Under the pieces are notes generated by a model. That model ran no database searches. It was given only the letters and a program-made list of their open reading frames with translations, and was not told the DNA's origin. From VXPQ01 sp965117025 (lineage in GTDB: Bacteria > Bacteroidota > Rhodothermia > Rhodothermales > VXPQ01), in assembly GCA_965117025.1 (NCBI GenBank), contig OZ220746.1:1302001-1366000 (forward strand): a stretch of 64,000 nt of DNA, in the 5' to 3' direction. The position numbers and the translations under genes were made by a program. This document shows positions 47,154 through 55,446 of the stretch, one piece after another. Position 1 is the stretch's first letter. Every line of letters starts with the position of its first letter.

Positions 47154-49085
47154 GTGTCATTTTCTGCAAGCCGGCGACACCGTATCCGGAGTAGCCCAGC
47201 ATCGAACCCCACGCGAATTCTTTTTCCATCACGGACGCTCTACGTTGCATTTGCCTTGCTCACAGTGGCTGCAGCCAACCCGGCAATGCGTGCGCACGCC
47301 ACGGAAGCCGAGCGCTGGCACGGCGGCAATGACGGCAGGGTAGCAGCCACGGCAACAGTCGCTGTCCCCGGCGCGCCGACCAACTTTACGGCGACGGCCT
47401 CCGGAACGAATACGATCAACCTGTCATGGGCTGCGCCAACGGACAACGGCGGAACGGCCATTACCGGATACCGGATCGAAGCATTGTCGAAGTACGAAAG
47501 CAATCTTGGTACAGTAAACTCAGACTCAGAGGCAGGGGGAGAATGGCGCACACTGGTGAAAAACACCGGAAATACCAACCGGTCCTACAGCCACACCGGG
47601 CTCTCGCCCAATACGGTGGTGAACTACCGGGTCCGGGCAATCAACGACGATGGCACAGGCGCACCATCGAACGAAGACGAAGCCAGGACGGGTCTGCTCG
47701 GCGGCGGTACGGCGCCGACTATCAGTTCGGTGGTCGTGAACGATACCGAGATGGTAATCACCTTCGACCAGACCCTGGATGCCAATTCGATGCCAGGAGA
47801 AGTCTTTTTTCCGATAAAGGTCTCCGGCAACGGGGGTGACTATCGCCCGCAGAGCGTGGCGATACAGGGCGCCAAGGTCACGCTCACCTTGACAGAAAAC
47901 AATGGAATAAATCATGGCGAGAAGGTACACGTTCGGTATTACCAGCCCACGTATGTAGAGGGAGACGTTTTTCTTCCAACGTCCGGCGGCCTGAAAAGCC
48001 CGGCCGGGAATCCGGTCGAGAAAATTATGTGGAAAAGCGTGACCAACAACACCCCGCCAAGAATCACGCTGGCGCTGAATCCGGTATCGATTAATGAGAA
48101 TGGCGGCACGGCTACCCTGACGGCAACGATACCCTCGGCTATAACGGAGGCGAAGAGCCTGACGCTCACTCTGGAACCGGTAGCTCCGGCGGTGGACACT
48201 TCCCTGACGATAAGCGGAACCACCCTGAATCTTGCCCAGGGCGCAACGACGAGTACCGAAACCCTGACGATCACGGCAACGGACAATGCGGTAAAGGAAG
48301 GGCACAAGACGGTGCGGATAAGAGTACTGCGGGAAAATTATCCGATTAATGAGGTCGCGGCGAAGCCTTTCACCGTAGCGCTGTTGATCATTGATGACGA
48401 GAGTCCGCCACCGCCACCGCCCACGTCACTCGAACCGTCCACCCCACTCGAGTTGACCCCGGAAGCACCGCTGTACCTGAGAGGTGCTCCCGGTAATACA
48501 CAGGTGACACTGACATGGGACCCTCCGTTCTATGACACGGGGGATATCACCGGGTACGCGTACCGGTACAAGGAAAGTGACCAGGTCTTTGGCTTCAACG
48601 CTCCTGCAACCTGGAGCAATATCCCCGGGGGAGCGAATGTCCGCAGCTACACGGTCACAGGCCTTACGAACGGGTTGGAATACACGCTCGAGGTGCGGGC
48701 GGAAAACGGGAGTGGAGGAGGAACTCCTGCAAGGACTACTGTCCGTCTGCCCCTGTCGGGGAGTCAGTCATCGGTGGCAGGGCGCCCCACATCCGTGAAT
48801 ACAGAGCGCGAAGAACTACCCGCCGAGGTAGCGCTCCTGGGCAACTATCCGAATCCTTTCAATCCGGAAACAACCATAGACTACGAGTTGCCACGGACAA
48901 GCGAGGTATCTCTCACGGTGTATGATCTGCTCGGTCACGAGACGGCGGTGCTGGTCGACGGGTTGCAGTCGGCGGGCCGCCACACGGTACGGTTCGATGC
49001 AGGCAACCTCCCCAGCGGTCCGTATGTATACCGTTTGCAGACTGAAGACAAGACCGTTGCCCGTACCATGATACTGGTCAAGTAA
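47154..49085 (+). CDS. Multidomain T9SS-secreted protein with FN3 and SwmB-like domains
   Basis: A roughly 643-residue exported protein. The hydrophobic signal core is LYVAFALLTVAAANPA, preceded by a long basic region; GTG 47154 was chosen but GTG 47100 is possible. Domains: fibronectin III (about 72-178), SwmB-like (SSVVVNDTEMVITFDQTLD, 183-292), Calx-beta-like (LNPVSINENGGTATLTATI, 296-412), proline spacer, FN3 (436-535) and a T9SS tail (NYPNPFNPETTIDYELP, 556-643). It is likely a surface adhesin or enzyme scaffold. It is followed after 1 base by a small gene. Confidence 0.8.
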   Translation: MSFSASRRHRIRSSPASNPTRILFPSRTLYVAFALLTVAAANPAMRAHATEAERWHGGNDGRVAATATVAVPGAPTNFTATASGTNTINLSWAAPTDNGGTAITGYRIEALSKYESNLGTVNSDSEAGGEWRTLVKNTGNTNRSYSHTGLSPNTVVNYRVRAINDDGTGAPSNEDEARTGLLGGGTAPTISSVVVNDTEMVITFDQTLDANSMPGEVFFPIKVSGNGGDYRPQSVAIQGAKVTLTLTENNGINHGEKVHVRYYQPTYVEGDVFLPTSGGLKSPAGNPVEKIMWKSVTNNTPPRITLALNPVSINENGGTATLTATIPSAITEAKSLTLTLEPVAPAVDTSLTISGTTLNLAQGATTSTETLTITATDNAVKEGHKTVRIRVLRENYPINEVAAKPFTVALLIIDDESPPPPPPTSLEPSTPLELTPEAPLYLRGAPGNTQVTLTWDPPFYDTGDITGYAYRYKESDQVFGFNAPATWSNIPGGANVRSYTVTGLTNGLEYTLEVRAENGSGGGTPARTTVRLPLSGSQSSVAGRPTSVNTEREELPAEVALLGNYPNPFNPETTIDYELPRTSEVSLTVYDLLGHETAVLVDGLQSAGRHTVRFDAGNLPSGPYVYRLQTEDKTVARTMILVK

Positions 49086-49086
49086 C

Positions 49087-49569
49087 ATGGGGGATGCGCC
49101 AGCAACAACCCCCGACCACCGCCGGCGTATCGCTACCCTACTGGGATTGCTGACAAGCGAGGAAGCGCAGGAAACGCTGTCGCAGCGCCTTGGTCGTCCA
49201 AGGCTGGCCTACGAACTGGCTTGCGCCTGGTTCGATGACGTGTATGTGCCCAGTGAGCGGTATATGGATGGGCTGAAGGGCGATCTGGCGTCCGAGGCAG
49301 CGGAGACCTTCAGAGACGCTTTCGATCCCGTGGAACTGGCCGCCATGGAGCGGTTCCACCGTTTCTTCGAACTGCGCATCGATATGCTGCCGGACGCCAT
49401 GATCGTCTCGCGGTGCATCCCTATGGACGACCGCTGGCGGAGCCTGATGAAAGACGCAGGCTATCTGCTGGAAGATATCGGGGGTAATGCGGAAAATTTC
49501 CGACGGAGGCTTGCAGAATCCGGGGATGTTTCCGGAGAAATTGCTGCGATCATCCGAATCGCAATCTGA
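49087..49569 (+). CDS. Hypothetical protein following the T9SS protein
   Basis: Not recognised. The 160-residue, helix-rich, acidic protein (LGRPRLAYELACAWFDDVYV; ELRIDMLPDAMIVSRCIPMD) has no membrane segment. ATG is one base after the stop of the T9SS protein gene, so translation is probably coupled. Its 3' end overlaps the CopD-like gene on the other strand by 20 bases. Confidence 0.6.
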   Translation: MGDAPATTPDHRRRIATLLGLLTSEEAQETLSQRLGRPRLAYELACAWFDDVYVPSERYMDGLKGDLASEAAETFRDAFDPVELAAMERFHRFFELRIDMLPDAMIVSRCIPMDDRWRSLMKDAGYLLEDIGGNAENFRRRLAESGDVSGEIAAIIRIAI

Positions 49570-50002
49570 GCCCCAGATACAGTACGACCGCAGCAAGCAG
49601 GGCGTTGACCAGCGCAGACCACAGGGCGGTCCGCGTTTTCCCTTGAGGAACAAGCTTCAGACTGTACCATGCCTGATTGACGCCCATCGTAAGGAACAGG
49701 ATGAATTTGGCGCCAACCAGTTGGAGATAGGCGGACGGGTAGCTGAAGTTCGTCAGCCACCCCGCATTGATGAGATTGAAAATCCCTGTCAGCAGGATCG
49801 TGAAGAAAAGCTCCCTGCTGAACCGCTGGAACCGGCGCACCAGCGTCTCGATAAGCGTAGCGACGCGTTCAGGGGCAAGGTGTTCGGCCCCAAACCGGCG
49901 CACGGCGGGCATCGCCACAAACGGTACGACGATCATCCCGCCCACCCAGACGATGATCGCCGCCAGATGAATCCATAGAACGACGGCGCGAAAGGTGAAC
50001 AT
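49550..50002 (-). CDS. CopD-like membrane protein
   Basis: A 150-residue four-helix membrane protein. WIHLAAIIVWVGGMIVVPFV with its His and the later LVGAKFILFLTMGVNQAW resemble the copper-resistance CopD domain (and the related DUF4149/haem-binding families). CopD proteins handle copper or haem in the membrane. It is the last gene of the minus-strand respiratory operon, which makes a copper- or haem-related role for the CydA-like complex plausible but unproven. Confidence 0.7.
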   Translation of the reverse strand: MFTFRAVVLWIHLAAIIVWVGGMIVVPFVAMPAVRRFGAEHLAPERVATLIETLVRRFQRFSRELFFTILLTGIFNLINAGWLTNFSYPSAYLQLVGAKFILFLTMGVNQAWYSLKLVPQGKTRTALWSALVNALLAAVVLYLGLRLRFG

Positions 50003-50008
50003 GGCTTT

Positions 50009-50488
50009 TTACATGCCCATGCCGCTGCGCGCCCGGTCCAGGACGGCCTCGGTGACCTCGGCCAGTCCTTCTGCTTCGGCATAGCGCTCCACGCTCTGCA
50101 TGACCATGCCGCGGGCGGAAGCGGGAATATTCTCCATGCGCTGGCGCGCGCCCTCCGTCCAGGGCATGTCGCTGCGCCCGAAGGCCTCGTTGACCATACC
50201 CGTAAACGGACATTTCGAAGCGCCGCCTCCCGCAGCAGGATCGGAAACCCCGACCGATGAAGCAGCCAGCCCGGTCCGTATACCTTCCATCGGCTCGGCA
50301 GGCACAGATTGGCCCCCGATCTTCACGCCAAGAGAACGCACCACCTGCGTCTCGCTCGAATTGGTCAGCATGGCCGTTTGCCTGCCGCATGCAGGGCAAC
50401 CGAATACAACCGTCATGGAGCCGCGGTCAGGGCCGCGCGTTTCGGCGAGGCTCATAGCCTCGTCACATTCCACACAAAGAAATTTCAT
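50009..50488 (-). CDS. Zinc-ribbon protein with C-terminal PCP_red domain
   Basis: The 159-residue soluble protein has Cys5, Cys8, Cys31 and Cys34 (CVEC...CPAC), a zinc-ribbon or rubredoxin-like site. After a flexible middle comes a PCP_red domain (about 109-159: WTEGARQRMENIP, SVERYAEAEGLAEVTEAVL). PCP_red is the C-terminal domain of BchB/ChlB, the dark protochlorophyllide reductase. No chlorophyll genes are present, so its role must differ. Its ATG overlaps the Mrp gene's stop. Confidence 0.75.
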   Translation of the reverse strand: MKFLCVECDEAMSLAETRGPDRGSMTVVFGCPACGRQTAMLTNSSETQVVRSLGVKIGGQSVPAEPMEGIRTGLAASSVGVSDPAAGGGASKCPFTGMVNEAFGRSDMPWTEGARQRMENIPASARGMVMQSVERYAEAEGLAEVTEAVLDRARSGMGM

Positions 50489-51378
50489 GAGGCATCAAGA
50501 AGGAGTTGAAGACGATCAGCCAGTTCAGTGAAGGCGCGCGCCGCCGGGCGAGCCGGGTGGTCGCACAAGTATGAACGTCCTTCATCGGCAGCCACACCGA
50601 GCGCAGGATCAAAGGGGATACGAGCCAGCACGGGCACATCGAGGGCCTTCGCCAACCGGTCCGTACGGCCCGGCGAATACAGCGGATCTGCCTGTCCGCA
50701 ATGCGGACAAGTGTGCGACGCCATGTTTTCGACAAGTCCCAGCGACGACACATCAAGGTGTTCCTGGACCATACGCACGGAGCGTCCCACTGCATCCAGG
50801 GCCACCACCGAAGGAATAGTAACTACGACGACTGCATCCATGCGCGGGGTCACATCGGCAAGGGTCGGCAATCGATCCGATCCCGGCGGCAGATCGACAA
50901 GGAGCATATCCAGCGCGCCCCATGCGGTATCGGCAATAAGCTCCCGCAGGGCGCCTGCCTCACGGAGCCCGCGCCAAGCGGTTCCGCCGGATTGCGAGGG
51001 AGCGTCCCACGCCACAGGCGTCGTTTCGTCGTGCAAAAACAACGCCATGGACATAACGCGTACGCCCAGAGTTGTCTCGGGAGGGGAAACAGTCCCTTTT
51101 GTGCGCTGCGACAGGGCCGCCGCCTGGACACCGGTCATCCGCCCGAGCGACGGGCCATTGATATCTCCATCCACGAGACCGATGCGTGCGCCATGGCGAG
51201 CCAGCGCCGCTGCAAGATTCACCGCCACCGTGCTCTTTCCAACCCCTCCCTTACCACTCATCACCGCGACGATATGGCGAATACCGCTGAGACGTTCCGC
51301 AAGCCGGTCAGCCTGCACCGCTACCTGGCCCGCCACATCGGAACCCCCATCGGTTGCTATATCGTGCCAGGTTTTCAT
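50485..51378 (-). CDS. Mrp/NBP35-family ATPase (Fe-S carrier)
   Basis: A 297-residue P-loop ATPase: the deviant Walker A is SGKGGVGKSTVAVNLA, Walker B-like LLVDLPPGSD, and VDGDINGPSLGRMTG is typical of Mrp/ApbC. The CxxC motif (HTCPHCGQAD) near the C-terminus binds a bridging Fe-S cluster. These proteins load Fe-S clusters onto targets. Here it probably serves the operon's ferredoxin or radical SAM protein. ATG 51378 was chosen over an upstream GTG. Confidence 0.88.
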   Translation of the reverse strand: MKTWHDIATDGGSDVAGQVAVQADRLAERLSGIRHIVAVMSGKGGVGKSTVAVNLAAALARHGARIGLVDGDINGPSLGRMTGVQAAALSQRTKGTVSPPETTLGVRVMSMALFLHDETTPVAWDAPSQSGGTAWRGLREAGALRELIADTAWGALDMLLVDLPPGSDRLPTLADVTPRMDAVVVVTIPSVVALDAVGRSVRMVQEHLDVSSLGLVENMASHTCPHCGQADPLYSPGRTDRLAKALDVPVLARIPFDPALGVAADEGRSYLCDHPARPAARAFTELADRLQLLLDAS

Positions 51379-51399
51379 CCACACACCCCCATGGCCCCA

Positions 51400-53334
51400 T
51401 CACGACGCGGCCTTTTCCTCCTGCTGCTTGCGAATGGCCTCTTCCATGGCTTTCCGGGACACCTCAAGGCCTTCTTCGACAATCTCCATCGTAATGATCG
51501 TGGCGTTACGCCCGTCTGCGGCAGCCTCCATCCGCTCTTTGGCCTTGTCGCGCATGAATCCCTCAGGCACCCGTTCGAGGCGAGCCCAGGCCTCCGGCGT
51601 CCACTTGTACGCCCCCTTATCAATCAATTCGACGGAAACGGCTTCCCGGGCCGGAGCCTGCCCTGCCGGATTTTCCTTCAGCCCGGAACCGGGCGCGGAA
51701 AGCTCGGCAGTGTCTTCGAGCAAATCGCTGACTGCCGCAGCCACCATGTCGCGGGTGATCGTATCAAGTCCCTTGACCCGGGCGCTCTTTTCGATCTGCG
51801 CACGGGCGCGGCGCATCTGGTACCCGTCCGGGACCTTCCTGAGCAGTTCGCGGGCATCCCGCGTCCACTTGATCTTCTTCTTGTCGAAGGTTTCAACCTC
51901 TTCGACGGCGCCTTCGAGCGGTACCAGTTTGCGGAGCGCCTCCTTATCGATTTCCTGGAATTGCTCGGGGGCAGCTCCGCAGACAGCACACACGGCAGGT
52001 TTGAAGCCGCGCGCCGCGTAGCCGCACCGGCTGCATACGTACGTCACTTCATCGACCGCGGCGATTTTGTCACGGGCCACGGTTTCGGCAATGATGCCCA
52101 TGGACCGCATGGCGGATTCCGGAAGAATGGTTGCCATGGCCTGTTCGACCACCTTTAGCGTAATCACGGAGTGGCCACGCTCCATGGCCCATCGATGGAT
52201 CGTCGTACGCGCAATGTTGCGGGCAAAGTCGGGCGCTGTATTGACGAGCGCCGTAGCTTCGTCCGTCCAGATCATGGATTCCTCGGCCTGCACATCGAGC
52301 GGAGGAGTATACCGTCTGCTTGACAACAACACATTGCAGGAAGCCATCCGCAGCAGGTTTTCGGTATTGCTGCCGATGTCCATGTCCTCATCGCTATGCA
52401 CTCCGATACGGCCCAGAACCAGCAACCAGGGTTTCTCGCGCCGGATATACTGAAGAATCTTGTCGAAGGCCTTGCCATCGAGCAGCGTGATCTTGAGATC
52501 CACGCCCTCTTCGGCGGCAAGGCGATGCGCCACTTCGAGATGCGACTGGTATATCTTCGCAAGCCCTGTGTCGATGACCTCTTCGTGGAGTTGCTCCTGC
52601 TCCTTGAACCGGAATACTTTCGAGGCCTTTTCGGTAAGCACATTCACGATGCTGTTGAACATCGCGTAATGGAGGTAGGGATCGTAGACCGACACCGCCT
52701 CCACGCGCTTGTCCAGCTTACGGCCCAGTTCGAGCGCCGTTTTCAGACCGGCGAAGGATTCGGGACTGCCATCGATACCCACGACGATGTGTCCGCCATC
52801 GGCCTCGCCCACGGCATGCCCGTTCATCTGGCGCTCGAATGCATCCGTATCCTTGACAATAAACATGTCGGTGCGCGCCCGCCGCACAACCCGCGAGCAT
52901 ACGCTGCCCAGCACGCTGTCGCGAACGGCGCCGAGGCCGAGCGCCCCCATCACGACCAGGTCGTAGTCGCTCTCCTCGATATCCTGCACGATAATCTTCC
53001 AGTTCTTCCCATCATACATCTTCGGCTGGAAGGACAATTTTTCCTCGCGGCACCGCTTGTCCATCACGGTCAGGTACGAATCCGAAATCAGTTCGAGACC
53101 CATCGTGATGAGCGTGTCATGCACCTTCCGCTGCTTCTCCATCTCCTCTTCGACGAGATATTCCTCAGGCAGCGTAAACTCCATCTGCTTGAAGCGGTAA
53201 TCGTGCATACGGGCTGCGTAGGCATGGCTGCCCACGAGCTCCGAATCGAATCGCTTCGCCAGTTCGACGGCAACGTCAATGCTTGCCATCGAATGATCCG
53301 AATTATCGACCGGAACGAATATGGTCTTGTACAT
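51400..53334 (-). CDS. Double universal stress domain fused to three PCP_red domains and a rubredoxin-like site
   Basis: A 644-residue soluble protein. Residues 1-162 and 181-338 are two Usp domains (YKTIFVPVDNSD; HIVVGIDGSPES). Then come PCP_red domains at about 354-404 (WTDEATALVNTAPD), 488-540 (WTRDARELLRKVPDG) and 576-630 (WTPEAWARLERVPEG). Between the first two is a four-Cys site (CSRCGYAARG...CAVCG, Cys434/437/449/452) like rubredoxin. The combination suggests an electron-transfer or metal/cofactor-handling scaffold with nucleotide-binding domains. The function is not known. Confidence 0.8.
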   Translation of the reverse strand: MYKTIFVPVDNSDHSMASIDVAVELAKRFDSELVGSHAYAARMHDYRFKQMEFTLPEEYLVEEEMEKQRKVHDTLITMGLELISDSYLTVMDKRCREEKLSFQPKMYDGKNWKIIVQDIEESDYDLVVMGALGLGAVRDSVLGSVCSRVVRRARTDMFIVKDTDAFERQMNGHAVGEADGGHIVVGIDGSPESFAGLKTALELGRKLDKRVEAVSVYDPYLHYAMFNSIVNVLTEKASKVFRFKEQEQLHEEVIDTGLAKIYQSHLEVAHRLAAEEGVDLKITLLDGKAFDKILQYIRREKPWLLVLGRIGVHSDEDMDIGSNTENLLRMASCNVLLSSRRYTPPLDVQAEESMIWTDEATALVNTAPDFARNIARTTIHRWAMERGHSVITLKVVEQAMATILPESAMRSMGIIAETVARDKIAAVDEVTYVCSRCGYAARGFKPAVCAVCGAAPEQFQEIDKEALRKLVPLEGAVEEVETFDKKKIKWTRDARELLRKVPDGYQMRRARAQIEKSARVKGLDTITRDMVAAAVSDLLEDTAELSAPGSGLKENPAGQAPAREAVSVELIDKGAYKWTPEAWARLERVPEGFMRDKAKERMEAAADGRNATIITMEIVEEGLEVSRKAMEEAIRKQQEEKAAS

Positions 53335-53339
53335 AACGG

Positions 53340-53744
53340 CTAATAGATCAGTTTGAGGCGGTCGTAAATGTAGGTGAGGCGGTACATCACATAGCGCAGC
53401 GTTTCGGAATCTTCTGCAAGAAGCGAAACGGCAAGCAGGGCCCGCTGGAGATGGTCAGCGCGACCCGCGAGGGAAGCGCGTTCCGCCTGCTCCATTCCCT
53501 CGGCGAACGCATTCATCTCGAAACGCACCCGCACCATGGCGTTGTACGCATCGCTGCCCGGCTCCGTCTCTTCCATGATCCGCTCCAACCGCCCCGTTTC
53601 CATACGTACAATGGCCGGGGCCATACGACGGAATTCCTTCCATCCTACAAAATCCAACTCGTTCCAGTCAAGGCGCCTTGCAGCCAATTCGGCAGCACGC
53701 GCTTCGAGTGCATCAGTCGGTGCTATGTCCCGGGATGCCTCCAT
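53340..53744 (-). CDS. Hypothetical helical protein of the CydA-like operon (134 aa)
   Basis: Not recognised. It is entirely helical and acidic/basic, with LDWNELDFVGWKEFRRMAP and later RADHLQRALLAVSLLAED. No Cys or His motifs, no membrane segment. It lies 5 bases upstream of the Usp/PCP_red gene and 14 bases after the 198-residue gene. A structural or assembly role is possible. Confidence 0.6.
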   Translation of the reverse strand: MEASRDIAPTDALEARAAELAARRLDWNELDFVGWKEFRRMAPAIVRMETGRLERIMEETEPGSDAYNAMVRVRFEMNAFAEGMEQAERASLAGRADHLQRALLAVSLLAEDSETLRYVMYRLTYIYDRLKLIY

Positions 53745-53758
53745 GATGACAGGTGGAA

Positions 53759-54355
53759 TCAGAAAGGACGGTGTACCGTGCCGGGTTCGAGACGCTCTCC
53801 CATTTGAAGCAACCCCTTGTACTTGCGGCGAAACTCCGCCGGGTCCTGCGCAATCGTTTCCATGGAAAATTCGGGCAGAAGCGCCTCGAGGCGCTCGTCC
53901 ATTTCTTCCTTCCCGATCCAGCCATATTTCACATAGGCCAGCACAATATGATAGTCCGGTTCGTCGCCGCGAGCCACGTGCCGGAACGCCACCGAGTACG
54001 GATCGAAATGCCACAAACTCAACCCGGAGTCCGACAAGTCCCGGACAAACCGATGCCGCTGTTCGAAGCCGGCCGGCAAAGGAATCAGATCCCCCGGAAA
54101 TTCCTGCTCGATCGCCACGCCGAACTGTGCAGCGGTGCGCGCCGCGGCCGCATCCCATTCGGGCCGGTATTCCACATCGGCATACAGGCGCACCGCATCC
54201 GTCCATGACCGCCATCCCTCCAGGACTTGCGAGGTTTCTCCAAGCATAAGCAGCCGTCCTGCACGCCCCTGCTCAGGGACCGAAGCAGCATAACTGTGGG
54301 CTGCCGCATCCAGAAAATCCTGCAGTACAAAACGGGTTACCAGTGATCCGTTCAT
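53759..54355 (-). CDS. Hypothetical protein of the CydA-like operon (198 aa)
   Basis: Not recognised. The 198-residue protein begins MNGSLVTRFVLQDFLDAAAH, is soluble, and has aromatic-rich stretches (LSLWHFDPYSVAFRHVARG; YHIVLAYVKYGWIG). No Cys is present. Its ATG overlaps the ferredoxin stop by ATGA, so the two are co-translated, pointing to a physical or functional link with the ferredoxin. Confidence 0.6.
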   Translation of the reverse strand: MNGSLVTRFVLQDFLDAAAHSYAASVPEQGRAGRLLMLGETSQVLEGWRSWTDAVRLYADVEYRPEWDAAAARTAAQFGVAIEQEFPGDLIPLPAGFEQRHRFVRDLSDSGLSLWHFDPYSVAFRHVARGDEPDYHIVLAYVKYGWIGKEEMDERLEALLPEFSMETIAQDPAEFRRKYKGLLQMGERLEPGTVHRPF

Positions 54356-54567
54356 GACGCCACCTCCGTATCGGACAGGGCAACAGGTTTTTCCCAATCC
54401 GGGATCGGGACGATGGCTTCCTCGGGGCACTCGACGACACATTCCATAAAATCGCAACAGGTATCGTTGATGACGTAGATCGGATCTCCGGGCGAAATCG
54501 CACCGATCGGGCACACATCCACGCACAGGCCGCATTGCGCACAGGCGTCTGTGATCATGTGAGGCAT
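54352..54567 (-). CDS. Two-cluster ferredoxin
   Basis: The 71-residue ferredoxin has CAQCGLCVDVCP (Cys9, 12, 15, 19) for one [4Fe-4S] cluster. The second site is CCDFMECVVECP (Cys37, 38, 43, 47), a C-C-x4-C-x3-C-P spacing rather than the usual C-x2-C pattern, so the second cluster or its ligation may be unusual. It probably transfers electrons to or from the radical SAM protein encoded in the same operon. Confidence 0.85.
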   Translation of the reverse strand: MPHMITDACAQCGLCVDVCPIGAISPGDPIYVINDTCCDFMECVVECPEEAIVPIPDWEKPVALSDTEVAS

Positions 54568-54619
54568 GGTCGCAAAGCAATGTGTGAAAATGGATACGAT
54601 GTGATCCGGAAAGGACTTT

Positions 54620-55414
54620 CTATCCGCGTCCCTGTCCGTTCATGGCCTGTTTGTCAATCACGCCGCCCGCCTCGTTGACGGTGTTGTCGCTCCGCTTGCC
54701 GGGATAACGGCGTTTGGGTGTCTTGTCCTTCCAGCGATAGATCCAGAAGCAGTACGAATAGGGGTAAATGGTCTGGACCACATGGAACGGCTCGTATTCG
54801 AACAGGCGGCGCATCGCCCAGGGGAAACGGTACCGCTTATCATCCGGCTCGATAATTTCAACGACACAGTCCGCCTGAAAACTAACGAATACCGGGGAAT
54901 TGCCGGTCCACAGCACAGATGCAAAAGGATTGTCGACAAGATTTTTGAGCGTCGATCCCTCGAAAATTTCGAGAAGCCCGACGCGCCGCCAGTCGATATG
55001 TTCGGGGTGGGAATACAACTCGCGGGCCGTCCGGATGCGCAGATCGCGCGTCTCGTTGACGGCATGGGGCGGCAATTCCTGGATCTGAGCGACGGCATCT
55101 TCCACCAACTCAAGGTAATAGTCGATATGTTCATCCTTCGGGGTGAACCCCACGCCCTTGTTGGCCAGATTGGGAACGAGCGCATCGTCGGCCCATGTGG
55201 CCACAACAGGCAGATGCCCCGCGTTGAACGCGATGTACTGATCCTGCTCGATGGCGTCGTAAATGCTGTGCTTGTAGTCGAGCTGCCACCGGATGAATTT
55301 CTCCGGGAGCTCAATAACATCAAGGTTCTGGTCAGCGCCGTTCTTTTTGAGACGGGCGACCCCGTTGGTTACCTGTACCTGCTCCGTGAGCGTTTTTGCG
55401 TCAAGCTTTTCCAT
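54620..55414 (-). CDS. Hypothetical protein of the CydA-like operon (264 aa)
   Basis: Not recognised. A soluble 264-residue protein, rich in Trp/Tyr/Phe, with IELPEKFIRWQLDYKHSIYD near the start, DWRRVGLLEIFEGSTLKNL in the middle and YPYSYCFWIYRWKDKTPKRR near the end. No CxxC or HExxH pattern. It lies between the radical SAM gene and the ferredoxin gene, so a part in their pathway is likely. Confidence 0.6.
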   Translation of the reverse strand: MEKLDAKTLTEQVQVTNGVARLKKNGADQNLDVIELPEKFIRWQLDYKHSIYDAIEQDQYIAFNAGHLPVVATWADDALVPNLANKGVGFTPKDEHIDYYLELVEDAVAQIQELPPHAVNETRDLRIRTARELYSHPEHIDWRRVGLLEIFEGSTLKNLVDNPFASVLWTGNSPVFVSFQADCVVEIIEPDDKRYRFPWAMRRLFEYEPFHVVQTIYPYSYCFWIYRWKDKTPKRRYPGKRSDNTVNEAGGVIDKQAMNGQGRG

Positions 55415-55446
55415 GAATGGGTTGGTAAATGAAGGAGTATGGTTGG

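Noticed and set aside
50528..52158. Plus-strand frames of 497 and 485 codons opposite the Mrp and Usp genes
   Set aside because: Composition is Ser/Arg/His-rich without any motif, while the minus strand has P-loop and Usp/PCP_red domains.
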